In this document: positions 45,934 through 56,659 of the stretch, piece by piece | How positions within the stretch are numbered: position 1 is the stretch's first letter | Layout: each line of letters starts with the position of its first letter | Assembly: GCF_018205975.1 (NCBI RefSeq) | Contig: NZ_CP073577.1 | Span: forward strand, 1,054,001-1,118,000 | DNA length: 64,000 nucleotides | DNA from: Erythrobacter sp. JK5 | Lineage (GTDB): Bacteria; Pseudomonadota; Alphaproteobacteria; Sphingomonadales; Sphingomonadaceae | Reading direction: 5' to 3' | Translations under genes and position numbers: made by a program | The notes under the pieces: model-generated | Seen by the model: only the letters and a program-made list of their open reading frames with translations | The model's database searches: none | What the model was told of the DNA's origin: nothing

Positions 45934-47775
45934 ATGACAATCACCCCGCAATGGAAGGACGAGCTGCGCGCGCGGATCACGCTGTCGAGCGTCATCATGC
46001 GCACGACCAAGCTCACCAAGGCGGGGCGCGAATGGAAGGCGTGCTGCCCGTTTCACGACGAGAAATCGCCGAGTTTCACCGTCAACGACCAGAAGGGCTT
46101 CTACCACTGCTTCGGCTGCGGCGCGCATGGCGACGTCATCGGCTGGATGATCGAGCAGCGCGGGCTGTCGTTTATCGACGCGATCAAGGAGCTTGCCGCC
46201 GAAGCCGGGATGGAGGTCCCCGCCCCCGATCCGGTCGCCGCGCAACGGGCCGAGAAGCGCGCCAGCCTGGTCGACGTCACCGAAGCGGCGCAGCAATGGT
46301 TCGTCGACAACCTGCGCGGGCCGGAGGGGCGCGAGGCGCTCGAATATCTGAAGCGGCGCGAGCTGAAACCGGAAACGCTGCGGGAGTTCGGTTTCGGCTA
46401 CGCCCCCGAAAGCAAGCAGGCCCTGCCAACCGCGCTGCCCGGCTTCGACGAGGCGATGCTGGTCGAAAGCGGGATGCGGATCGCAACCGAGGACGGCACC
46501 AAGTACGATCGTTTTCGCGGCAGGGTGATGCTCCCGATCCAGGATGCCCGCGGCCGGGTCATCGCGTTCGGCGGACGCATCCTGCAGGACCGCGACGGCG
46601 TCGCGAAATATCTCAACTCGCCCGACACCCCGTTGTTCGACAAGGGGCGCACGCTTTACAACCTGCACCGTGCCGCGCCCGCATCGCGCCAGTCCGGCCG
46701 GGTCGTCGTGGTCGAAGGCTACATGGACGTCGTCGCGCTGGCGCAGGCGGGGTTCGGCGATGCCGTCGCCCCGCTGGGCACCGCGCTGACAGAGATGCAG
46801 CTCGAAATGCTGTGGCGCATGGTCGAAGTGCCGGTGCTGTGTTTCGATGGCGACGCCGCCGGGCAGAAGGCGGCGATGCGCGCGATCGGCCGGGCCCTGC
46901 CCCTGCTCGCCCCGATGCGATCGCTCAGCATCGTCCGCCTGCCAGCCGGTCTCGATCCGGACGACCTCATCAACCGCGACGGGGTCGGCGCGATGGAACG
47001 GCTGCTGGCCGAGCCGACCTCGCTGCTCGATTTCCTGTGGCAGTATGAACGCGATGCGTTGCCGCTGGAGAGCCCCGAGGCGAAAGCCGGGTTGAAGGCG
47101 CGGCTGATGGCGCATGTCGATACGATCCAGGATCGCGATATCCAGGCGCTTTATCGCCGCGAACTGCTCGACCGGTTTTCGGCCTTTGCATATCCGCCTC
47201 GACCGCCGCGCGCTCGGCCGGGCTCCGCATCGTGGCGCACGGGGCCGTCGCAGTCGCGCGGCCTCTCGCCCGAGGCGCGTTCGGCCCTGCAAGCGATCAC
47301 CGTCGGCGGCCAGCGGTCCGATCTGCTCGATGCCGTGCTGGCCGGTTTTCTCCGCCATCCCGGCGAAATCGAACGCCATGCCGAGGCGCTCTCCAGCCTC
47401 GCCCGGCTCGACCCGAAAGCCGCACCTGCAATCGAATCGCTGATAGAGCTGTCCGAGACACTTGATTCGCGCGGCGAAACCGCCATATCTCACCCGCAAG
47501 GCTATCCTGCCCCACCGGTCGATATTCGCTACGCCTTCCTCAGAGATGGCATTCCACCCGGTGAAGCGCGCGAGGAACTGGCCGAAGCTGTGTCGCTGCT
47601 GGTTGAGAAGCCGGCGCTCGAGGATGCTATGGCAGCCACGATCGCCCGGTTTGACGAGGACCCGGAAGGATCAATCGCCGAGCAGATCAGACTGCGGCAA
47701 CAGCTTACGACAGTTGACGAGCGCCTGAAGGCATTCGGGCGCAGGAAGGCCGCTCCGGCGGCGGGAACGGAATAA
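45934..47775 (+). CDS. dnaG: DNA primase
   Basis: A 613-residue primase making RNA primers at the replication fork. The N-terminal zinc finger (CCPFHDEKSPSF...FHCFGC-type) is at about 27-56. The TOPRIM domain has VVVEGYMDVVALAQAGF (residues about 260) with CFDGDAAGQKAAMRA. The C-terminal helicase-interacting part is less conserved. It is followed by rpoD, the macromolecular-synthesis arrangement. Confidence 0.97.
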   Translation: MTITPQWKDELRARITLSSVIMRTTKLTKAGREWKACCPFHDEKSPSFTVNDQKGFYHCFGCGAHGDVIGWMIEQRGLSFIDAIKELAAEAGMEVPAPDPVAAQRAEKRASLVDVTEAAQQWFVDNLRGPEGREALEYLKRRELKPETLREFGFGYAPESKQALPTALPGFDEAMLVESGMRIATEDGTKYDRFRGRVMLPIQDARGRVIAFGGRILQDRDGVAKYLNSPDTPLFDKGRTLYNLHRAAPASRQSGRVVVVEGYMDVVALAQAGFGDAVAPLGTALTEMQLEMLWRMVEVPVLCFDGDAAGQKAAMRAIGRALPLLAPMRSLSIVRLPAGLDPDDLINRDGVGAMERLLAEPTSLLDFLWQYERDALPLESPEAKAGLKARLMAHVDTIQDRDIQALYRRELLDRFSAFAYPPRPPRARPGSASWRTGPSQSRGLSPEARSALQAITVGGQRSDLLDAVLAGFLRHPGEIERHAEALSSLARLDPKAAPAIESLIELSETLDSRGETAISHPQGYPAPPVDIRYAFLRDGIPPGEAREELAEAVSLLVEKPALEDAMAATIARFDEDPEGSIAEQIRLRQQLTTVDERLKAFGRRKAAPAAGTE

Positions 47776-47832
47776 ACAGCGGCGTCCCCGGGTCATCCCG
47801 CGGACGACCCGACAACGGATTGATAGCGATAC

Positions 47833-49866
47833 ATGGCCTCGACCGCTAAAAAGAAGAAAAAGCTAGACGAAGACGCACCGCTGATCGACCTCAACGAGGC
47901 GTCGGTGAAAAAGCTTCTCACCAAGGCGAAGAAGAAAGGCTACGTCACGTATGACGAGCTGAACGCCGCGCTGCCTTCAGGCGAGATGAGCCCGGACCAG
48001 ATCGAGGACATCCAGACCGCGCTTTCCGAAATGGGCGTGCAGATCGTCGAAAGCGACGAGGAAGCCGAAGCCGAGGCCGAACAGGAGGCCGAGGTCGAGG
48101 AAATGTCGGTCGGCGAAGACGGCAAGAAGAAAGACGTCAAGAAAGATACCAAGGTCGCCGTCAAGAAGACCGGCACGGGCGAGCGCACCGACGATCCGGT
48201 GCGGATGTATCTGCGCGAGATGGGCGCGGTTGAGCTGCTCAGCCGTGAAGGCGAAATCGCGATCGCCAAGCGCATCGAGGCCGGCCGCGACATGATGATC
48301 ATGGGGCTTTGCGAAAGCCCGATCACCTTCCACGCGATCATCCAGTGGTCCGAAGCGCTCAACAACGAAGACATGCAGCTGCGCGAGATCCTCGATCTCG
48401 ATGCGATGCTTTCCAAGGAGCCTCCGCCCGACAAGATGGAGGAAGAGAACGCCGACGACGACGGCGAAATCTCGGAAGAGACCGCCGGCCCGACCATTCG
48501 CGACGACGATGACGACGACGACTCCGATGAGGAAACCGCCGAGGGCGAAGACGGCGAAGAAGGCAGCTCCAAGAAGGACGACGAAGAGGAGGAAGACAAC
48601 ACCCTCTCGCTCGCCCAGATGGAAGCCGCGCTGAAGCCCGAGGCAATCGAACGCTTCGCGCGCATCACCAAGCTGTTCAAGACTTTCGAGAAATTGCAGG
48701 CCGAACGCGTCGAAACGCTCGCCGCTGGAGACGATTTCCCTGCCGCGAAGGAAAAGAAGTACGAAAAGCTCGGCGAGGAGCTGACCGGCGAAGTCGAAAG
48801 CATGCAGTTCCACGCGACCAAGATCGAATTCCTGGTCGACAATCTCTACGCCTTCAACCGGCGCCTGACCGCGCTCGGCGGGCAGATGCTGCGCCTGGCC
48901 GAACGGCACAAGATCAAGCGGATCGATTTCCTCAATTCCTACGTCGGCAACGAACTCGACGATGCGTGGATCAAGGCCAACGCCAAGAAGGACAAGAAGT
49001 GGGCGGCCTTCGCCGACAAGGAAGCCGACGCGATCGACCGCATCCGCGCCGAAATCGCCGATATCGCCGCGCAGACCGGCATGGCGCTCCCCGAGTTCCG
49101 CCGCATCGTCAACATGGTGCAGAAGGGCGAGCGCGAGGCACGCATCGCGAAGAAGGAAATGGTCGAGGCGAATCTGCGCCTGGTGATTTCCATCGCCAAG
49201 AAATACACCAATCGCGGGCTGCAATTCCTTGATCTTATTCAGGAAGGCAACATCGGCTTGATGAAGGCAGTCGACAAGTTCGAATACCGCCGCGGTTACA
49301 AGTTTTCGACCTACGCGACGTGGTGGATCCGGCAGGCGATCACCCGCTCGATCGCCGACCAGGCGCGCACGATCCGTATCCCGGTTCACATGATCGAGAC
49401 GATCAACAAGCTGGTCCGCACGAGCCGCCAGTTCCTGCACGAAGAAGGCCGCGAGCCGACTCCGGAAGAAATGGCCGCACGTCTCTCGATGCCGCTCGAA
49501 AAGGTCCGCAAGGTGATGAAGATCGCCAAGGAACCAATCTCCCTCGAAACGCCGATCGGCGACGAGGAAGATTCGCATCTGGGCGATTTCATCGAGGACA
49601 AGAATGCCGTGATCCCGGTCGATGCCGCGATCCAGGCGAACCTCAAGGAAACCGTCACTCGCGTGCTCGCCTCGCTCACTCCGCGCGAAGAACGCGTGCT
49701 GCGCATGCGCTTCGGCATCGGGATGAACACCGACCACACTCTGGAAGAGGTCGGCCAGCAGTTCAGCGTGACCCGCGAGCGTATCCGTCAGATCGAGGCG
49801 AAGGCGCTGCGCAAGCTCAAGCACCCGAGCCGCTCGCGGAAGATGCGGTCTTTCCTGGATCAGTAA
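47833..49866 (+). CDS. rpoD: RNA polymerase sigma-70 factor RpoD
   Basis: A 677-residue primary sigma factor. Region 1.1 is at the N-terminus ([19 protein letters not shown]), region 1.2 is [22 protein letters not shown], region 2 is [28 protein letters not shown] followed by [17 protein letters not shown], region 3 is [13 protein letters not shown], and region 4 is [13 protein letters not shown] with REKIRQ-type [20 protein letters not shown]. Between 1.2 and 2 there is a long, strongly acidic linker with a run of seven Asp and further Glu stretches (about residues 195-255), as in other alphaproteobacteria. Confidence 0.98.
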   Translation: MASTAKKKKKLDEDAPLIDLNEASVKKLLTKAKKKGYVTYDELNAALPSGEMSPDQIEDIQTALSEMGVQIVESDEEAEAEAEQEAEVEEMSVGEDGKKKDVKKDTKVAVKKTGTGERTDDPVRMYLREMGAVELLSREGEIAIAKRIEAGRDMMIMGLCESPITFHAIIQWSEALNNEDMQLREILDLDAMLSKEPPPDKMEEENADDDGEISEETAGPTIRDDDDDDDSDEETAEGEDGEEGSSKKDDEEEEDNTLSLAQMEAALKPEAIERFARITKLFKTFEKLQAERVETLAAGDDFPAAKEKKYEKLGEELTGEVESMQFHATKIEFLVDNLYAFNRRLTALGGQMLRLAERHKIKRIDFLNSYVGNELDDAWIKANAKKDKKWAAFADKEADAIDRIRAEIADIAAQTGMALPEFRRIVNMVQKGEREARIAKKEMVEANLRLVISIAKKYTNRGLQFLDLIQEGNIGLMKAVDKFEYRRGYKFSTYATWWIRQAITRSIADQARTIRIPVHMIETINKLVRTSRQFLHEEGREPTPEEMAARLSMPLEKVRKVMKIAKEPISLETPIGDEEDSHLGDFIEDKNAVIPVDAAIQANLKETVTRVLASLTPREERVLRMRFGIGMNTDHTLEEVGQQFSVTRERIRQIEAKALRKLKHPSRSRKMRSFLDQ

Positions 49867-49884
49867 CGGTCGGCTTGGAGGCTC

Positions 49885-50286
49885 ATGTCCGAGATCCTAA
49901 AACTCGGCGAGCGGCTCTATGCGGCCCTCGGATCAAGTGACGGTGAGACGCTGATGGAACTTCTCCACCCGGATTTCCGCGGCGACACGACTCCGGGTCT
50001 GCCGTTCGATCTCGGCGGTGTCTATGAAGGACGCGATGCGATGATGCACGATTGCTGGGGGGTCATCGGGCAGCACTTTGACATGCACTCCGAAGTCGAA
50101 CACCTGGCTGCGACAGACGATGCGATCATGGCTTACGGCACGTATCGCGGAACCGCCAAAAGCACTGGAAAGCCCATTGCGGCACGCTTTGCGCATTTCT
50201 GGCCGGTCTACGGAGGCCGGATTACCGGCGTGCACCAGACAACCGATAGTGCCGCCTGGTACACGGCGTTGGAAAAAGACAGCTAG
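49885..50286 (+). CDS. NTF2/SnoaL-like protein
   Basis: A 133-residue protein of the NTF2-like fold, such as SnoaL-type polyketide cyclases: GERLYAALGSSDGETLMELLHPDFRGDTTPGLPFDLGG, then a second half with FAHFWPVYGGRITGVHQ. This fold hosts many small-molecule enzymes and binding proteins. It starts 18 bases after the rpoD stop; the function is unknown. Confidence 0.8.
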   Translation: MSEILKLGERLYAALGSSDGETLMELLHPDFRGDTTPGLPFDLGGVYEGRDAMMHDCWGVIGQHFDMHSEVEHLAATDDAIMAYGTYRGTAKSTGKPIAARFAHFWPVYGGRITGVHQTTDSAAWYTALEKDS

Positions 50287-50319
50287 CGCACGCGAACTGT
50301 CTTGGGCATTGTCGCTCGC

Positions 50320-51219
50320 ATGGAGAATTTGCAAAGCGCAATCGACTTCATCGGCGGGCCCGCCGCTCTCTGGATTCTCGCCTCAGTCTATTTCGGCAGC
50401 GTGATCCTCGAGCGGCTGTGGGCGATCCGGGGCAATCCGGATTATAACAACAAGGATGCGCTGTGCTCGATCGGGCTCAACCTGATGTCGAGCGTCATCA
50501 ACCTCGTCATCGGGCTGCTGATCCCGCTGGCGCTCTACGTCCTCGTGTTCGACAATCTGCGCCTGTTCGAGAGCATCCCGCTGCTGCTCGCGATCCCGCT
50601 GGCCTTCGTGCTGCACGAATTCCCCTATTACTGGGATCACCGGCTCGCGCACCGGATCGGGCTGCTATGGGCGTTCCACGCGATCCATCATTCTTCCAAT
50701 GACTTCAATCATTCGACGGCGGCGCGGGGGTTCTTCCTCGATGGCCAGCTCAAGGCGTTCTTCGCGATCCCCGCAGCCTTCATCGGCATCGACCCGGTGA
50801 TCTACATCGCCGTCAGCGTATGCACCAACGCCTTTGGCATCTGGAACCACGCCAGCTGGGTTCCGCGCCTCGGTTGGGTCGACCGGGTGCTGATGACGCC
50901 CAAGATGCACAAGATCCATCACGCCAACCAACCGCAATATATCGATCGCAATTACAGTCAGGTCACGTTGCTGTTCGATCGCCTGTTCGGCAGCACGGCG
51001 TATCTCGGCGAGGAACCCAATCCGGGGCTGGTCAAGCCGACCTACGACTACAATCCGCTGACCGCGCAGTTCGTGGGGCTGATGCAACTCAAGCACCGGA
51101 CGGACGCGGCCGAGCGCTGGCAGGACAAGCTCGCCTATCTCTGGCGCCCGCCCGAATGGTCGCATGACGGGGTGTGCCGCAGCGACTGCCCCAAATATTC
51201 GGGTGCCGCGCACGCCTGA
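50320..51219 (+). CDS. Fatty-acid hydroxylase/sterol desaturase-family membrane enzyme
   Basis: A 299-residue membrane protein (start taken at ATG 50320). Several membrane helices precede the three histidine boxes: HEFPYYWDHRLAHR, WAFHAIHHSS and HKIHHANQ. These bind a di-iron centre in this superfamily, which hydroxylates or desaturates lipids, carotenoids or sterols. The N-terminal ENLQSAIDFIGGPAAL helix is typical. Substrate unknown; in Sphingomonadales such enzymes often act on carotenoids or hydroxy fatty acids. Confidence 0.85.
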   Translation: MENLQSAIDFIGGPAALWILASVYFGSVILERLWAIRGNPDYNNKDALCSIGLNLMSSVINLVIGLLIPLALYVLVFDNLRLFESIPLLLAIPLAFVLHEFPYYWDHRLAHRIGLLWAFHAIHHSSNDFNHSTAARGFFLDGQLKAFFAIPAAFIGIDPVIYIAVSVCTNAFGIWNHASWVPRLGWVDRVLMTPKMHKIHHANQPQYIDRNYSQVTLLFDRLFGSTAYLGEEPNPGLVKPTYDYNPLTAQFVGLMQLKHRTDAAERWQDKLAYLWRPPEWSHDGVCRSDCPKYSGAAHA

Positions 51220-51299
51220 GGATTGCGGAAACCTCGCCTCTCGCAAAGCTGCATGAATTGACCTACGCATTGTGCATTGCAGCAAAGCGGGATTGATCC

Positions 51300-51920
51300 A
51301 TGCCAATCATAGCCATCGTCAGCCAGAAGGGCGGCTCCGGAAAGACCACCCTCGCGGTCCACCTCGGCACGCGCGCAGCTCAGGCGGGGCATGAGAGTTG
51401 CGTGATCGACACCGATCCTCAGGCGACGGCTGCGGCGTGGGGGGACTGGCGCGGGGATTTCCTGCCCGTCGTCGTCACCAGCCCTCCTGCCCGGCTTGGC
51501 CGCACGATCGAGAGCGCCAGGAAGAACGGGGTCGATTTCATCGTTATCGACACCCCGCCCCACGCCGATGCTGCGGCGCGCGAAGCCATCAAGCAGGCGG
51601 ATATCGTCCTGATCCCGACCAAACCGCGCGCTTTCGATCTGCACGCGCTCGAACCGATCGCCGACCTGGTTGAATTCGCCAATAAGCCCGCCTTCGTCGT
51701 GCTCAACGGCGTTCCGGCCGGCGCGACCGTCCTGACCAAGGATGCGCGCAGGGCGGCCAAGAATATGGGGCTCGATATCTGCGCGGTCGAGCTCGGCGAT
51801 CGCGCCGCGTTCCACCGCTCGAGCGCAAAGGGCGAGACCGCCGCCGAGATCGATCCTGACGGCAAGGCCGCAAAAGAAATCGAGAAGCTGTGGAAGTGGC
51901 TGACGAAAAAGCTTGGTTAG
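51300..51920 (+). CDS. ParA-family partition ATPase
   Basis: A 206-residue ParA/MinD-type ATPase with the deviant Walker A SQKGGSGKTTLAVHL including the signature lysine, followed by DTDPQATAAAW and IDTPPHADAAARE. No ParB gene or parS-like site is near, and it is shorter than chromosomal ParA (no N-terminal HTH), so it may position another cell component. The gene is bracketed by unrelated genes. Confidence 0.9.
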   Translation: MPIIAIVSQKGGSGKTTLAVHLGTRAAQAGHESCVIDTDPQATAAAWGDWRGDFLPVVVTSPPARLGRTIESARKNGVDFIVIDTPPHADAAAREAIKQADIVLIPTKPRAFDLHALEPIADLVEFANKPAFVVLNGVPAGATVLTKDARRAAKNMGLDICAVELGDRAAFHRSSAKGETAAEIDPDGKAAKEIEKLWKWLTKKLG

Positions 51921-51990
51921 TCCGCTGTGGCTAAGCTGGTGCAATCCGGTTGCGATATCCAACAAAATCGCCGATGCGGGCGGTCACCAC

Positions 51991-52755
51991 ATGTTGAGCC
52001 ACCAGATCAAACGCCAGCTGCGTTCGGTGCAGACCTTTTTTCCGGGTATCCGCACCGCGAAGTTCTCCGCCTACAACTGGGCGACGCGAAACCTTGGCTG
52101 GCGGGTCGAGCCGGAATTCAGGCTGCTGGATGCGCTCGCCCCGTGCGACCTGGCGGTGGATATCGGCGGGAACTGGGGCCAGAGCATCTACGCGCTTCAG
52201 CGCCATGCAAAGCCCGGAAAAATCGTCAGCTTCGAACCGAACCCGCAACTTGCGGCGCGCCTGAAGAGCACGTTTGCTGGCGACGCCTCGGTGGAGGTCG
52301 AATCCTGCGCGCTGGGGGATACGCCAGGCGAGTTCGACCTCTACCTGCCGTCCTATCGAGGATATGAATATGATGGCCTCGCCAGCCTCGACTACGACAG
52401 CGCCGCGAAATGGCTGAACCCGGAGCGGATGGCAGCGTTCAATGCGCACTTGCTTGAGATTCAGCGACATCGGATCGAAGTGCGCACGCTCGACAGCTAT
52501 GACCTCGCGCCCGATATCGTCAAAATCGACGTCCAGGGCCATGAAGAGGCGGTCATCAAAGGCGGTCTCGATACGATCGCTCGCAGCCAGCCCGTGCTGA
52601 TTATCGAGGACCCTACCGAGGGACTGATTGCCCTTCTGGCCGATGCGGGACTGGGACATTTCGGGCTTGTGGACGGCAAGCTTATTCCGGGCGACCTATC
52701 TCAGCCCAACTCGCTGTTCCTGAGCGATGCTAGGCGAAAGCTCATCGCAGGTTGA
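51991..52755 (+). CDS. FkbM-family methyltransferase
   Basis: A 254-residue methyltransferase of the FkbM family, started at ATG 51991 (an earlier in-frame ATG at 51913 overlaps the ParA gene). It has the SAM-binding pattern [18 protein letters not shown] (I-G-x-N-x-G-x type), [15 protein letters not shown] as the second motif, and [18 protein letters not shown], a FkbM signature. FkbM proteins methylate sugars or polyketides in surface or secondary-metabolite structures. The target is unknown. Confidence 0.87.
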   Translation: MLSHQIKRQLRSVQTFFPGIRTAKFSAYNWATRNLGWRVEPEFRLLDALAPCDLAVDIGGNWGQSIYALQRHAKPGKIVSFEPNPQLAARLKSTFAGDASVEVESCALGDTPGEFDLYLPSYRGYEYDGLASLDYDSAAKWLNPERMAAFNAHLLEIQRHRIEVRTLDSYDLAPDIVKIDVQGHEEAVIKGGLDTIARSQPVLIIEDPTEGLIALLADAGLGHFGLVDGKLIPGDLSQPNSLFLSDARRKLIAG

Positions 52756-52830
52756 TTTGCCGCATTTCGGGTGATGAAAAGCCGCATTGCCCGGTGGAGT
52801 TTCGCCGCCCGCCGCCCTATGTAGGCCCGC

Positions 52831-53310
52831 ATGCGTATTGCCATTGCTTCCGATCACGCCGCGACCGACCTGAAGGCCCAGCTGGCCGAATGGTTGATCG
52901 ACGAGGGCCACGAAGTCGCCGATCTCGGCCCCGACAAGGGCGAGAGCGTCGATTACCCCGACTACGGTTACAAGCTCGCCGAAGTCATCGCCGACGGGAC
53001 AGCCGAATTCGGCATTGCGCTGTGCGGATCGGGAATCGGCATTTCGATCAGCGTCAACCGGCACCCGGCGGCCCGCTGCGCGCTCGTATCCGAGCCGCTT
53101 TCCGCTGCGCTGTCGAGAGAGCACAACGATGCGAATTGCATCGCGCTCGGCGCAAGGCTGATCGGCATCGAAATGGCCAAGACCTGCGTCGCGACCTTCC
53201 TCAACACCGAATTTGCCGATGCCGACGACCCCAGTGGGCGTCACCAACGCCGCGTCGCCAAACTCGGCAACCCGCCCGCCCTGCCCGATCACATCGAGAC
53301 CCATCAATGA
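52831..53310 (+). CDS. rpiB: Ribose-5-phosphate isomerase B
   Basis: A 159-residue RpiB/LacAB-family enzyme interconverting ribose 5-phosphate and ribulose 5-phosphate. The motifs [40 protein letters not shown] (with the catalytic Cys) and [18 protein letters not shown] are clear. It overlaps glyA in ATGA, so the two are translated together. Confidence 0.95.
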   Translation: MRIAIASDHAATDLKAQLAEWLIDEGHEVADLGPDKGESVDYPDYGYKLAEVIADGTAEFGIALCGSGIGISISVNRHPAARCALVSEPLSAALSREHNDANCIALGARLIGIEMAKTCVATFLNTEFADADDPSGRHQRRVAKLGNPPALPDHIETHQ

Positions 53311-54617
53311 GCACGCAACCCTCCCACAGCACCGATCCGATGCACGGATTCTGGCACGATGACCTGGCGACCTCCGACCCGGACATCGCAGCCGCAATCG
53401 GCAACGAGTTGAAGCGCCAGCAGGACAAGATCGAACTGATCGCAAGCGAGAACATCGCTTCGAAAGCCGTGCTTGAAGCGACCGGAAGCGTGTTCACCAA
53501 CAAGTATGCCGAAGGATATCCGGGCAAACGCTACTATGGCGGCTGCGATTATGCCGACGTGGTCGAAACGCTGGCAATAGAGCGCGCCAAGCAGCTGTTC
53601 GGCTGCAATTTTGCCAATGTTCAGCCGAATTCCGGTTCGCAAATGAATCAGGCCGTATTCCTCGCGCTGCTGGAGCCGGGCGATACCTTCATGGGACTCG
53701 ATCTCAATTCGGGCGGACACCTCACCCACGGATCGCCGGTCAACATGTCGGGCAAGTGGTTCAACCCGGTCAGCTACGGCGTGCGCGAAGGCGACGAGCT
53801 GATCGACATGGACGCAGTCGCCGCCACCGCGCGCGAACACAAGCCCAAGCTGATCATCTGCGGCGGCACCGCTTATTCGAGGTTGTGGGACTTCGCGGCA
53901 TTCCGCGAAATCGCCGACGAAGTGGGGGCATATCTGCTGTGCGACATGAGCCACATTTCCGGCCTCGTCGCCGGCGGCGCGCACCCTTCCCCCTTCCCGC
54001 ATTGCGACATCGTCACCTCGACCACGCACAAGAGCCTGCGCGGACCGCGTTCGGGCATCATCCTGTGGAACGACGAGGCGCTGACCAAGCCGCTCAACAT
54101 GGCGGTGTTCCCCGGCCTTCAGGGCGGCCCGCTGATGCATGTAATCGCCGCGAAGGCGGTGGCTTTCCGCGAGGCGCTGCGCCCGGAGTTCAAGACCTAC
54201 GCCCATCGTATCGTCGAAAACGCCCGCGCGCTCGCCGCGAGCCTTGAAGAGAACGGTCTGCGGATCGTGTCGGGCGGGACCGACAACCACTCGATGCTGG
54301 TCGATCTCACCGCGAAGGACGTGACCGGGAAGGACGCGGAAAAGGGCCTCGATCGCGCCTGGCTTACCTGCAACAAAAACGGCATCCCGTTCGATACGCG
54401 CTCCCCCTTCGTCACCAGCGGTATCCGCCTCGGCACACCTGCGGGCACCACGCGCGGTTTCGGCCCGGTCGAATTCCGCACGGTTGGCAAGCTGATCGCC
54501 GAAGTGGTCGACGGCCTGTCGAAGAACGGCCCCGAGGGCGATGCGCAGGTCGAGGAAAGCGTGCGCTCGCGGGTCGCCGGACTGTGCGCCGATTTCCCGG
54601 TTTATCCGGGCATGTAG
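53307..54617 (+). CDS. glyA: Serine hydroxymethyltransferase
   Basis: A 436-residue PLP enzyme making glycine and one-carbon units. ATG 53307 overlaps the rpiB stop. The N-terminal [18 protein letters not shown], the [18 protein letters not shown] region, the PLP-lysine motif [13 protein letters not shown] and HAITNGMPF-like region ([13 protein letters not shown]) are all present. Family length is typical. Confidence 0.98.
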   Translation: MSTQPSHSTDPMHGFWHDDLATSDPDIAAAIGNELKRQQDKIELIASENIASKAVLEATGSVFTNKYAEGYPGKRYYGGCDYADVVETLAIERAKQLFGCNFANVQPNSGSQMNQAVFLALLEPGDTFMGLDLNSGGHLTHGSPVNMSGKWFNPVSYGVREGDELIDMDAVAATAREHKPKLIICGGTAYSRLWDFAAFREIADEVGAYLLCDMSHISGLVAGGAHPSPFPHCDIVTSTTHKSLRGPRSGIILWNDEALTKPLNMAVFPGLQGGPLMHVIAAKAVAFREALRPEFKTYAHRIVENARALAASLEENGLRIVSGGTDNHSMLVDLTAKDVTGKDAEKGLDRAWLTCNKNGIPFDTRSPFVTSGIRLGTPAGTTRGFGPVEFRTVGKLIAEVVDGLSKNGPEGDAQVEESVRSRVAGLCADFPVYPGM

Positions 54618-54639
54618 TGCAGGCCGTGGGTCGCCAGCC

Positions 54640-54891
54640 ATGAACGATATCAAGCCGGACGACGAACGGCCGACGGGCACGCCTCCGGAGGACGGTCAGG
54701 ATTTGCTGGAAGACGCGAAAACCGAGATTTCTGCGATGGCGAAGGATGGCACCGGCCACCCCTCGACCAAGCCGATCCTGATCGGAGCGGCGATCGGCTT
54801 TGCGGTGGGGATGATAGTGCTCGATGGCGCGTGGTTTCTCGGCCTGATTGCCGGTGCAGCCGTGGCGCTCTATTTGCGGATAAAGAAGTAA
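54640..54891 (+). CDS. Small single-pass membrane protein
   Basis: An 83-residue protein with a polar first half (Asp/Glu/Pro-rich) and two close hydrophobic segments ([20 protein letters not shown], then [19 protein letters not shown]). ATG 54640 has no strong ribosome site. It lies between glyA and nrdR, and I recognise no family. Probably an inner-membrane protein. Confidence 0.6.
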   Translation: MNDIKPDDERPTGTPPEDGQDLLEDAKTEISAMAKDGTGHPSTKPILIGAAIGFAVGMIVLDGAWFLGLIAGAAVALYLRIKK

Positions 54892-54899
54892 GACACGCA

Positions 54900-55361
54900 A
54901 TGCGTTGCCCCTTTTGCGCCAATGACGATAGCCAGGTCAAAGACAGCCGGCCCACCGAAGACGCCACCTCAATCCGCAGGCGGCGGCAGTGCTCCTCTTG
55001 CGGTGCACGCTTCACCACCTTCGAGCGGGTACAGCTGCGCGAGGTGGTGATCGTCAAGTCGGGCGACCGGCGCGAGGCCTTCGATCGTTCGAAGCTCGAA
55101 CATTCCGTCACCCTTGCCTGCCGCAAGCGCGGCGTGACCCAGGAACGGATCGACCGTCTGGTGTCGGGCATCCAGCGCCAAGTCGAAACGTCGGGCGAGG
55201 CGGAGGTGCCATCGGCCAGGATCGGCGCGATGGTGATGGACGGGCTCAAGCAGATCGACAGCGTCGCCTATATCCGCTTCGCCAGCGTCTACCGCGATTT
55301 TTCCGAAGCACGCGACTTCGAGGAATTCGCCAGCTCGGTGCAGGAAGCCGCGAAGGACTGA
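54900..55361 (+). CDS. nrdR: Transcriptional repressor NrdR
   Basis: A 153-residue repressor of ribonucleotide reductase genes. The N-terminal zinc ribbon ([18 protein letters not shown] then [15 protein letters not shown]) and the ATP-cone domain ([21 protein letters not shown]) are complete, and family length is right. In the neighbourhood it is followed by a TrmJ-like methylase. Its targets would carry NrdR boxes, none of which I looked for in detail in this window. Confidence 0.97.
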   Translation: MRCPFCANDDSQVKDSRPTEDATSIRRRRQCSSCGARFTTFERVQLREVVIVKSGDRREAFDRSKLEHSVTLACRKRGVTQERIDRLVSGIQRQVETSGEAEVPSARIGAMVMDGLKQIDSVAYIRFASVYRDFSEARDFEEFASSVQEAAKD

Positions 55362-55367
55362 CCGACG

Positions 55368-56102
55368 GTGCCAGCCCCAGCCAGCAAACCCGTCATCGTT
55401 CTGGTTCGCCCGCAACTCGGCGAGAATATCGGCAAGGCCGCGCGTGCGATGCTCAATTTCGGTTTGACCGAGATGCGGCTCGTCAATCCGCGCGACGGTT
55501 GGCCCAATCCCGCGGCCGGGCCTGCGGCCGCCGGTGCCGATATCGTGCTCGAGCAGGCGAAGGTGTTCGAACGCACCGCCGATGCCATCGCCGATTGCGA
55601 GCACATCTACGCCACCACGGTGCGCAGGCGCGGGGTGACGAAGCCCGTGGTCGGACCCGACGAAGCCGGCCGATTGATGCACAGCGAGCCAGGTCGTCAT
55701 GCGATCCTGTTCGGGCGCGAGGCATCGGGGCTCGAGACCGAGGATGTCGCACTAGCGCGGCACATCCTCACCGTGCCGATCAACCCCGAATTCGGATCGC
55801 TCAATCTGGCGCAGGCCGTGATCCTGTGCGCATACGAATGGTCGAGGCAGGCCGGGCTCGTGCAGCCGACCGCCGAGGAAGAGCCGCTTCCACCGGCCCC
55901 GCAGGACGAGCTTGACGGTCTGATCGCGCATTTCGACGCGATGCTGGCCCCGCGTGGCTATTTCCTGCCCGAAGGCCGCGCCGAAGCGACGCGCCGGACG
56001 TTGCGCAGCGTGCTGACCAGGCCAGGCTGGAATCACCTTGAAGTGCGGACCCTGCGCGGCATCCTGAGCACGCTCGAGCGCGATCCGCGCCCCGAAGAGT
56101 AA
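55368..56102 (+). CDS. TrmJ-like SPOUT RNA methyltransferase
   Basis: A 244-residue SpoU/TrmH-family methyltransferase with the deep-knot marks VLVRPQLGENIGKAARAMLNFG, HAILFGREASGLE and GSLNLAQAVILCAYEW. In family terms it is closest to TrmJ, which methylates the 2'-oxygen of tRNA position 32. It begins with GTG 55368, 6 bases after nrdR. Exact target not certain. Confidence 0.88.
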   Translation: MPAPASKPVIVLVRPQLGENIGKAARAMLNFGLTEMRLVNPRDGWPNPAAGPAAAGADIVLEQAKVFERTADAIADCEHIYATTVRRRGVTKPVVGPDEAGRLMHSEPGRHAILFGREASGLETEDVALARHILTVPINPEFGSLNLAQAVILCAYEWSRQAGLVQPTAEEEPLPPAPQDELDGLIAHFDAMLAPRGYFLPEGRAEATRRTLRSVLTRPGWNHLEVRTLRGILSTLERDPRPEE

Positions 56103-56218
56103 GCGGCACAGCGCTGGCAGCGACACCGCCTTCCGCAAACGCCGCGTTTCAACCGTAGACAATGCCGGATTGCCCGGCTAATCGATCCGTCCCCTCCAGC
56201 AATTCCAAGAGATTAACG

Positions 56219-56476
56219 ATGAAAACCGGCATCCTTTGCGCTGCGATCCTGATGGCTGCCCCGTTGTTCGCGGCGACGGCGTTTGCGTCCGAACCCGAGA
56301 ACGATGAAACCGCCAAGCCGGAAACCGCCGAGACTGCGGAAGTGGACGCGGCCAAGGACGCCAAGGCCGAGGAAAAGCGCATCTGTCGCCGTGTTCGGGT
56401 CGACGCGAGCAGCCGCCGTGGGACAAAGGTGTGCAAGACCGCCGACGAATGGCGCGAGTTCAACCAGCGCCGCTGA
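56219..56476 (+). CDS. Small exported acidic/basic protein
   Basis: An 85-residue protein with a Sec signal (KTGILCAAILMAAPLFAATAFA) and then an acidic middle (EPENDETAKPETAETAEVDAA) and a basic C-terminus with CRRVRVDASSRRGTKVC, whose two cysteines could form a disulfide. The ATG at 56219 gives the clean signal. No family recognised; the two-cysteine pattern is common in small Sphingomonadales periplasmic proteins. Confidence 0.65.
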   Translation: MKTGILCAAILMAAPLFAATAFASEPENDETAKPETAETAEVDAAKDAKAEEKRICRRVRVDASSRRGTKVCKTADEWREFNQRR

Positions 56477-56502
56477 CCGGTGTCGGTCGCTTCATTCGAA
56501 AC

Positions 56503-56530
56503 TTGACGCGTGGCTGATTCCTGTTAGACG
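56503..56530 (+). promoter_or_regulatory. Possible promoter before rpsD
   Basis: TTGACG (56503-56508) and TTAGAC/TAGACG (56524-56530) stand 15-16 bases apart, close to a sigma-70 promoter. They are 130 bases before rpsD, leaving room for a leader in which S4 could act on its own mRNA, but no S4-type fold was confirmed. Confidence 0.4.
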
Positions 56531-56659
56531 CGCGCCTTCGCAAATGGACCCCGCATCCCGGTGAAGCGGTGGTCGCGTATGGCAGCAGGCCATGCGGTGC
56601 GATGCCGGGTTGAATGGCGGGTCGATGGGGCTCGCTCTGCAAATTTGAAGGAAAGACTC

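Noticed and set aside
51300-51920. A plasmid partition system
   Set aside because: Only a ParA-like ATPase is present, without ParB, parS or replication genes; it is an orphan on the chromosome.
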